From: Bacillus sp. 1NLA3E
GTDB lineage: Bacteria > Bacillota > Bacilli > Bacillales > Cytobacillaceae
Reading direction: 5' to 3'
DNA length: 64,000 nucleotides
NCBI RefSeq assembly: GCF_000242895.2
Contig: NC_021171.1
Span: 2,700,001 to 2,764,000 of the forward strand
Under the pieces are notes generated by a model. The model searched no databases. It was given only the letters and a program-made list of their open reading frames with translations, and was not told the origin of the DNA. Of this stretch, positions 59,863-64,000 are shown one piece after another (the first letter of the stretch is position 1; every line of letters begins with the position of its first letter). A program made the translations under genes and the position numbers.

Positions 59863-60702
59863 TCAAGATGTGATTGATACTTTAACACTAATATCAATTG
59901 CCTTAGCTGAGTGAGTCAAAAAACCAAGTGAAATATAATCAACACCTGTACTGCCGTATGAAGCTACGTTTTCCAGCGTGATTCCGCCAGAAGCTTCTGT
60001 AATAATTGAATCAGGAACTAAATCAATCCAAGCTTTAATTTCTTCAGGAGTTCGATTGTCGAACATGATAACGTCGGTACCCGAGGCAATAGCTTCTTTT
60101 ACTTGTTCCAACGTTTCAGTTTCAACTTCTATTTTCACCATATGCCCGATTTGTTCCCGAACTTTTACGACAGCTTTTGTAATTGAACCGGCAAAGGAAA
60201 TATGGTTGTCTTTAATCATGACTCCGTCATACAACCCATAACGGTGATTATAGCCGCCGCCAATTCGGACCGCATATTTTTCTAACATTCGTAAACCTGG
60301 TGTTGTTTTTCTCGTATCACAAATACGTGTTTTCGTACCGTTTAATTTTGAAACCGCATTATGGGTTAAAGTGGCTACACCACTCATTCTTTGAACTAAA
60401 TTAAGGATTACCCTTTCACCCGATAACAAATCCGATATGTTTCCTGTTACCCTAGCAAGGATTTGGCCTTTTTCAATTTTATTGCCATCATGAACATAAA
60501 GCTCAACCCTATTTTGATTACTCAGTAATCCGAATCCTACAGTGATAATTTCTTCACCACAAAAAATTCCGTCTTCTTTTGCAATAAAGGAAATTTCACC
60601 ATACTCTTCTTTTCCGAAAATGAGTTCAGTCGAGATATCCCGTTCACCCATATCCTCAAGAAAATACTGCTCTAGCATAGCTCGTAACTTTAGTTTGTTC
60701 AT
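59863..60702 (-). CDS. nadC: Nicotinate-nucleotide diphosphorylase (carboxylating)
   Basis: 279 residues from MNKLKLRAMLEQYF. Quinolinate phosphoribosyltransferase motifs: RMSGVATLTHNAV, RICDTRKTTPGLRMLEKYAV (catalytic Arg/Lys), GGGYNHRYGLYDGVMIKDNH, KIEVETETLEQVKEA and ITEASGGITLENV. It makes nicotinate mononucleotide from quinolinate and PRPP. A longer frame starts at 60726, but the ATG at 60702 has GGGAG upstream and fits the family. It overlaps nadB by 47 bp, so the two are coupled. Confidence 0.95.
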   Translation of the reverse strand: MNKLKLRAMLEQYFLEDMGERDISTELIFGKEEYGEISFIAKEDGIFCGEEIITVGFGLLSNQNRVELYVHDGNKIEKGQILARVTGNISDLLSGERVILNLVQRMSGVATLTHNAVSKLNGTKTRICDTRKTTPGLRMLEKYAVRIGGGYNHRYGLYDGVMIKDNHISFAGSITKAVVKVREQIGHMVKIEVETETLEQVKEAIASGTDVIMFDNRTPEEIKAWIDLVPDSIITEASGGITLENVASYGSTGVDYISLGFLTHSAKAIDISVKVSITS

Positions 60703-62254
60703 CTTCTTCAAATCTCCCTTTTCCATATTGATAGATCAATTGTTTATTTTGCCAATGATCATCATTCTCTAGAGGAAAATCAGATCTAAAGTGGCCGCCA
60801 CGACTCTCCGTTCTTTCTAATGCCGCAGTTGTAATAAGTAAAGAGGTCAGGCATTCAAGCGTGCTTTGAATCTCTGAAGCTGATAGATTATCAAATGCTC
60901 CAAAATCTTGTTCAAGTTGTACGAAGCCTTCAAGCCAATCCTTTTGCCATTGTAATCCTTCTCTATTTCGGACAATCCCAACCTGTTCCATCATCGTCCT
61001 TCTTAATTCGTTCTTGTCTGGGAAGGATAGTGGCATAAAGATTGGCCTTTTTGATTTTAATGGAAATTGGATGTCCTCATTACTAGCCGTACTTAAATTA
61101 ATGTGCTCTGCCAATCTCTTTCCAAAATACATTCCTTCCAGGAGTGAATTACTGGCTAAACGATTTGCTCCGTGAAGACCTGTACAGGCTACCTCTCCGA
61201 TCGCATACAAACCAGTAATATTGGTTTGACAATTCATGTCAACCTTTACGCCACCCATGAGAAAATGACTTCCGGGGACAACAGGAATCATTCCTGCCTT
61301 CAAATTAATATTATTTTGAATACATAAGGCTGTTATACTTGGAAACTTTTTCGCGAAATGTTCAATCATTGTTATATCAAGAAATATCTCTTCTCCATTT
61401 TGGAGATATTCAAAAATGGTTTGTGAAACAATATGGCGGGGAGCTAAATCCTTTAATGGATGGATATCGTCCATGATTGCTTTCCCATTCTTTGTTTTAA
61501 GAATTGCCCCTTGTCCTCGAACAGCTTCTGAAATTAGTCCGCATATCTGACCATTTTTAACTAGCATGGTGGGATGGAACTGGATAAATTCTATATCCGT
61601 GATTTCCGCTCCAGCAAGATATGCCATAGCGATCCCATCACCAGTTACATTCGGACTATTGGACGTTAGACTATATAAATAACCACAACCACCTGTAGCA
61701 ATAACAGTGTGGTCTGAGAAATAATATTGGATATTTCCAACGGAATCTTTTCCTTTTACACCGATACATTGCTGTTTTTCATTAATTATTAATTCATATA
61801 CAAAAATATCTTCAATAACAGAGATATTATTTTTTAAAGTATCGACAAGGAAATCAATGACATGTTTCCCTGTTGCATCCCCACCTGAATGAACGATACG
61901 ATTCCTACTGTGGGCGCCTTCCATTCCTAGCAACATTTGCCCTAAACGATCTTCATCAAAAGAAAATCCTTTTTGCCGTAGGTCCGTTATTAATTGGGGT
62001 GCTTCTTTTGTTATTTTGAAAACAACCTCTTCATTGTTGTGATACCGACCCGCATCCATTGTATCTTTGCTATGATAATAAAAGTGATCGTTTTTGCCAA
62101 CAGAGGCAGCAATTCCTCCCTGTGCTAAAGATGAGTTACTGTCTTTAATATTAGACTTTGTGAGTATCATCACATTCTTATTTGAATTTATGTGGTGCGC
62201 CATTTGCAACGCCGCAATTCCACTTCCGATAATAATCACGTCAGCTTTTTTCAA
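60656..62254 (-). CDS. nadB: L-aspartate oxidase
   Basis: 532 residues (B. subtilis NadB 531). FAD motif ADVIIIGSGIAALQMAHHIN at the start; SSLAQGGIAASVG, FSFDEDRLGQMLLGMEGAHS, VIATGGCGYLYSLTSNSPNV, FIQFHPTMLV and ELRRTMMEQVGIVRNREG follow in order. It oxidises aspartate to iminoaspartate for NAD synthesis. First gene of nadBCA, with GGAGG 5-8 bp before the ATG, and divergent from nifS as in B. subtilis; a palindromic operator lies in the gap. Confidence 0.96.
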   Translation of the reverse strand: MKKADVIIIGSGIAALQMAHHINSNKNVMILTKSNIKDSNSSLAQGGIAASVGKNDHFYYHSKDTMDAGRYHNNEEVVFKITKEAPQLITDLRQKGFSFDEDRLGQMLLGMEGAHSRNRIVHSGGDATGKHVIDFLVDTLKNNISVIEDIFVYELIINEKQQCIGVKGKDSVGNIQYYFSDHTVIATGGCGYLYSLTSNSPNVTGDGIAMAYLAGAEITDIEFIQFHPTMLVKNGQICGLISEAVRGQGAILKTKNGKAIMDDIHPLKDLAPRHIVSQTIFEYLQNGEEIFLDITMIEHFAKKFPSITALCIQNNINLKAGMIPVVPGSHFLMGGVKVDMNCQTNITGLYAIGEVACTGLHGANRLASNSLLEGMYFGKRLAEHINLSTASNEDIQFPLKSKRPIFMPLSFPDKNELRRTMMEQVGIVRNREGLQWQKDWLEGFVQLEQDFGAFDNLSASEIQSTLECLTSLLITTAALERTESRGGHFRSDFPLENDDHWQNKQLIYQYGKGRFEEDEQTKVTSYARAVFS

Positions 62255-62278
62255 GATTGTTCCCTCCTGAGACTAAAC

Positions 62279-62294
62279 ATGTGTCTTGACACAT
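62279..62294. promoter_or_regulatory. Palindromic operator between nadB and nifS (NiaR/YrxA candidate)
   Basis: ATGTGTCTTGACACAT is an inverted repeat with 7-bp arms. It contains TTGACA, a possible nifS -35. In Bacillus the divergent nifS-nadBCA unit is repressed by the niacin-responsive regulator YrxA (NiaR); the position and symmetry suit that, but I cannot confirm the consensus. TTTACAC repeats lie just downstream (62299-62315). Confidence 0.65.
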
Positions 62295-62360
62295 ATCTTT
62301 ACACAGTTTTACACTTATGACAAGTATTTTTTGAAATTTACAGTTAACTGGAGAGGAAAA

Positions 62361-63503
62361 ATGAAATATTTCGATTACGCCGCAACCTGTCCCTTAGACC
62401 AAGACGCTGCTTCTGTATATGTTAAAATCGCGACTGAACATTATGGTAATTCCCAAAGCCTCCATGATATTGGTGATGAAGCCAGTCAATTATTAGAAAA
62501 CTGCCGTATTGAGTTCTCACAAATGCTAAATGCTGAAAAAGAAGGGATTTTCTTTACAAGTGGAGGGTCAGAAGGGAACTTTCTAGCAATTGAATCGTTA
62601 CTTTCAGGGAATAAGAAAGATGGTAATCATATTATCACGACAATTGCTGAGCATTCTTCCATTCAAAGTGTAATCGATCGTTTAAAGCTTAACGGATTTC
62701 GGATCACTTATTTACCTTTTAATGATGAGGGCTTAATAGAAGTCTCTGAATTTGCTCAGGCAATCTGTGAGGATACAATCATGGCTGTCATTCAGCATGG
62801 GAATTCAGAAATAGGGACAGTCCAACCCATTGTTGAAATCGGCAAACTTTGCCAAAAACATGGCATCCTTCTCCATTCTGACTGTGTTCAAACATTTGGT
62901 AAGTGGAATCTAAAACAGATTACTCCATATATTGATAGCCTTTCTTTATCAGGTCACAAGTTTTATGGTCCAAAGGGTACGGGCGCAGTTTACATTCGTC
63001 CTCAATTGACATGGGTACCTGTTTTTCCAAACACTACCCATGAAAAAGGATTCCGGCCTGGAACTATTAATGTGGCTGGAATTGCTGCAATGACGATTGC
63101 TGCAAAAAAAGCGAATTCAACTCTTGATCAAGACATGGTTCACTATTTGAACCTACGGAAGATCTTGATTGATTCTCTAGGACCAGTTTCAGATCGGATT
63201 ATCATACACGGATCCATTGGTGACCAACATCAGTTACCAAGCATAATTGGAATGAGCATCATAGGGGTTGAAGGTCAATGGATGCTGTTGGAGTGCAATC
63301 GTAATGGGTTTGCTATTTCAACTGGTAGCGCCTGCCATAGTGGAATGAAATCTCCCTCACAATCGATGATTGCGTTAGGACTTTCGGGAAAAAAAGCAAA
63401 AGAGTATTTTCGAATCTCTTTAGGTCGAGATGTAATTGAGGACGATATTAGAAACCTTGCTAATTTATTTGTTAAAACCGTTTATTCAATTAGTGAGAAT
63501 TAA
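62361..63503 (+). CDS. nifS: NifS-type cysteine desulfurase dedicated to NadA
   Basis: 380 residues from MKYFDYAATCPLDQDA. PLP-dependent fold-type I: TSGGSEGNFLAIESL, TTIAEHSSIQS (His), the PLP lysine in SLSGHKFYGPKGTGA and the catalytic Cys in STGSACHSGMKSPS. It takes sulfur from cysteine; the divergent NifS of B. subtilis supplies the iron-sulfur cluster of NadA (known). GGAGAGG precedes the ATG at 62361 by 5 bp; an earlier start at 62286 would run through the operator and is rejected. Confidence 0.93.
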   Translation: MKYFDYAATCPLDQDAASVYVKIATEHYGNSQSLHDIGDEASQLLENCRIEFSQMLNAEKEGIFFTSGGSEGNFLAIESLLSGNKKDGNHIITTIAEHSSIQSVIDRLKLNGFRITYLPFNDEGLIEVSEFAQAICEDTIMAVIQHGNSEIGTVQPIVEIGKLCQKHGILLHSDCVQTFGKWNLKQITPYIDSLSLSGHKFYGPKGTGAVYIRPQLTWVPVFPNTTHEKGFRPGTINVAGIAAMTIAAKKANSTLDQDMVHYLNLRKILIDSLGPVSDRIIIHGSIGDQHQLPSIIGMSIIGVEGQWMLLECNRNGFAISTGSACHSGMKSPSQSMIALGLSGKKAKEYFRISLGRDVIEDDIRNLANLFVKTVYSISEN

Positions 63504-63540
63504 TTCATACTATGTTCAACAATAAAAACTACAAAATTTG

Positions 63541-63578
63541 TCCCCAACCTACTTTATTTTTGTTGGGGGTTTTTCTTT
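63541..63578 (+). terminator. Terminator of nifS
   Basis: CCCCAAC and GTTGGGG with a 13-base loop, then GTTTTTCTTTTT. Confidence 0.9.
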
Positions 63579-63741
63579 TTATGTCTAAAATCAAGATATT
63601 TTCCATTTTAAACGAAATATATGGTGAAAAATGATGAAAGATTTTATAATATTCTGAATTTACAAAAATATTAGCAGAAGCTATAATAAAGACTGTATTT
63701 GGTAGACAACCAATACAAATCGATCATAGGGGAGGATTTTT

Positions 63742-64000
63742 ATGGCAGTTAATGAAAAGGCTTTCAATAAAGGTTTTGATGATAATGGCGCAGAACTTGA
63801 TTATTCGAAGATTGTCAAAACAGCTTCATTTCAAAAACTACTTCGCGTAAAAAGAGGCTTTATTGTACCCATGTCAATATTTTTCTTAGTGTTTTATTTT
63901 ACACTGCCCGTTCTGACCGCTTACTCTGACATCCTGAATCAGAAAGCTTTTGGTGACATTACTTGGGCATGGGTGTTTGGATCAGCTCAGTTCATTATGA
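63742..64000 (+). CDS. DUF485 family membrane protein, N-terminal part
   Basis: 86 residues are visible before the window edge: MAVNEKAFNKGFDDNGAELD, then FQKLLRVKRGFIVPMSIFFL and a second hydrophobic segment after TYSDIL-type loop (AYSDILNQKAFGDITWAWVF). DUF485 proteins (YwcB/YjcH) have two membrane helices and are nearly always followed by a sodium/acetate-type symporter (ActP/YwcA), so one is expected just outside the window. GGGGAGG lies 7 bp before the ATG. Confidence 0.87.
   Translation, partial: MAVNEKAFNKGFDDNGAELDYSKIVKTASFQKLLRVKRGFIVPMSIFFLVFYFTLPVLTAYSDILNQKAFGDITWAWVFGSAQFIM

Overview
The window looks like a chromosomal segment of an endospore-forming, low-GC Bacillota, most likely Bacillaceae in the Bacillus/Neobacillus range. 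This rests on protein families I recognise from Bacillus (DacC/PBP4a, SplA, ExoA, YpuA, YmaF, YppC, CcpN, SteT, the sporulenol synthase SqhC, divergent nifS-nadBCA) and on strong AGGAGG-type ribosome binding sites. Most genes lie on the minus strand. I see no rRNA, tRNA, CRISPR array or prophage.

Layout. 1-960: an ACT-domain protein and a UPF0210/DUF711 protein (partial) preceded by a glycine riboswitch with its own terminator. 1.0-2.7 kb: DEAD-box RNA helicase with a 14-residue tandem-repeat tail. 3.0-10.2 kb: acetone carboxylase operon (beta, alpha, gamma) with a near-perfect sigma-54 promoter and a divergent AcoR/AcxR-type activator. 10.5-25.4 kb: housekeeping and sporulation-related genes (YpuA, cold-shock protein, Gly-rich repeat protein, Gram-negative-type SpeD, ABC1/UbiB-like kinase, YmaF, RNase H, S8 protease, a frameshifted nitroreductase, a LysE exporter with a divergent MocR regulator, DacC, orphan SplA, ExoA). 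25.5-32.9 kb: acetoin dehydrogenase operon acoABCL with a second sigma-54-type promoter and a short AcoR-like activator, the two separated by a TnpB-only IS605-type element. 33.3-37.4 kb: PPDK, its regulatory kinase/phosphatase and a CcpN-family regulator. 37.8-41.4 kb: three-subunit molybdenum hydroxylase. 41.5-46.3 kb: small proteins, YppC, sporulenol synthase. 46.3-47.7 kb: an IS3-family element directly at the sqhC stop codon. 47.8-53.8 kb: membrane protein, HemG-like flavodoxin, uroporphyrinogen-III synthase-like protein, a beta-hydroxyacid dehydrogenase and malate synthase G. 54.4-57.0 kb: Suv3-like helicase. 57.3-64 kb: SteT, nadABC, nifS and the start of a DUF485 protein.

Two catabolic modules for small ketones (acetone, acetoin) share one control logic: sigma-54 promoter plus dedicated enhancer-binding protein. 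Their products (acetoacetate, acetyl-CoA, acetaldehyde) and the PPDK/PDRP/CcpN and malate synthase genes fit growth on C2-C4 substrates with gluconeogenesis.

The most unusual feature is a family of GC-rich, nearly palindromic intergenic elements of about 170-230 bp, six copies with the core in the same orientation, plus one copy that kept its ends but lost the core. They carry no gene and behave like MITEs or structured RNA elements.
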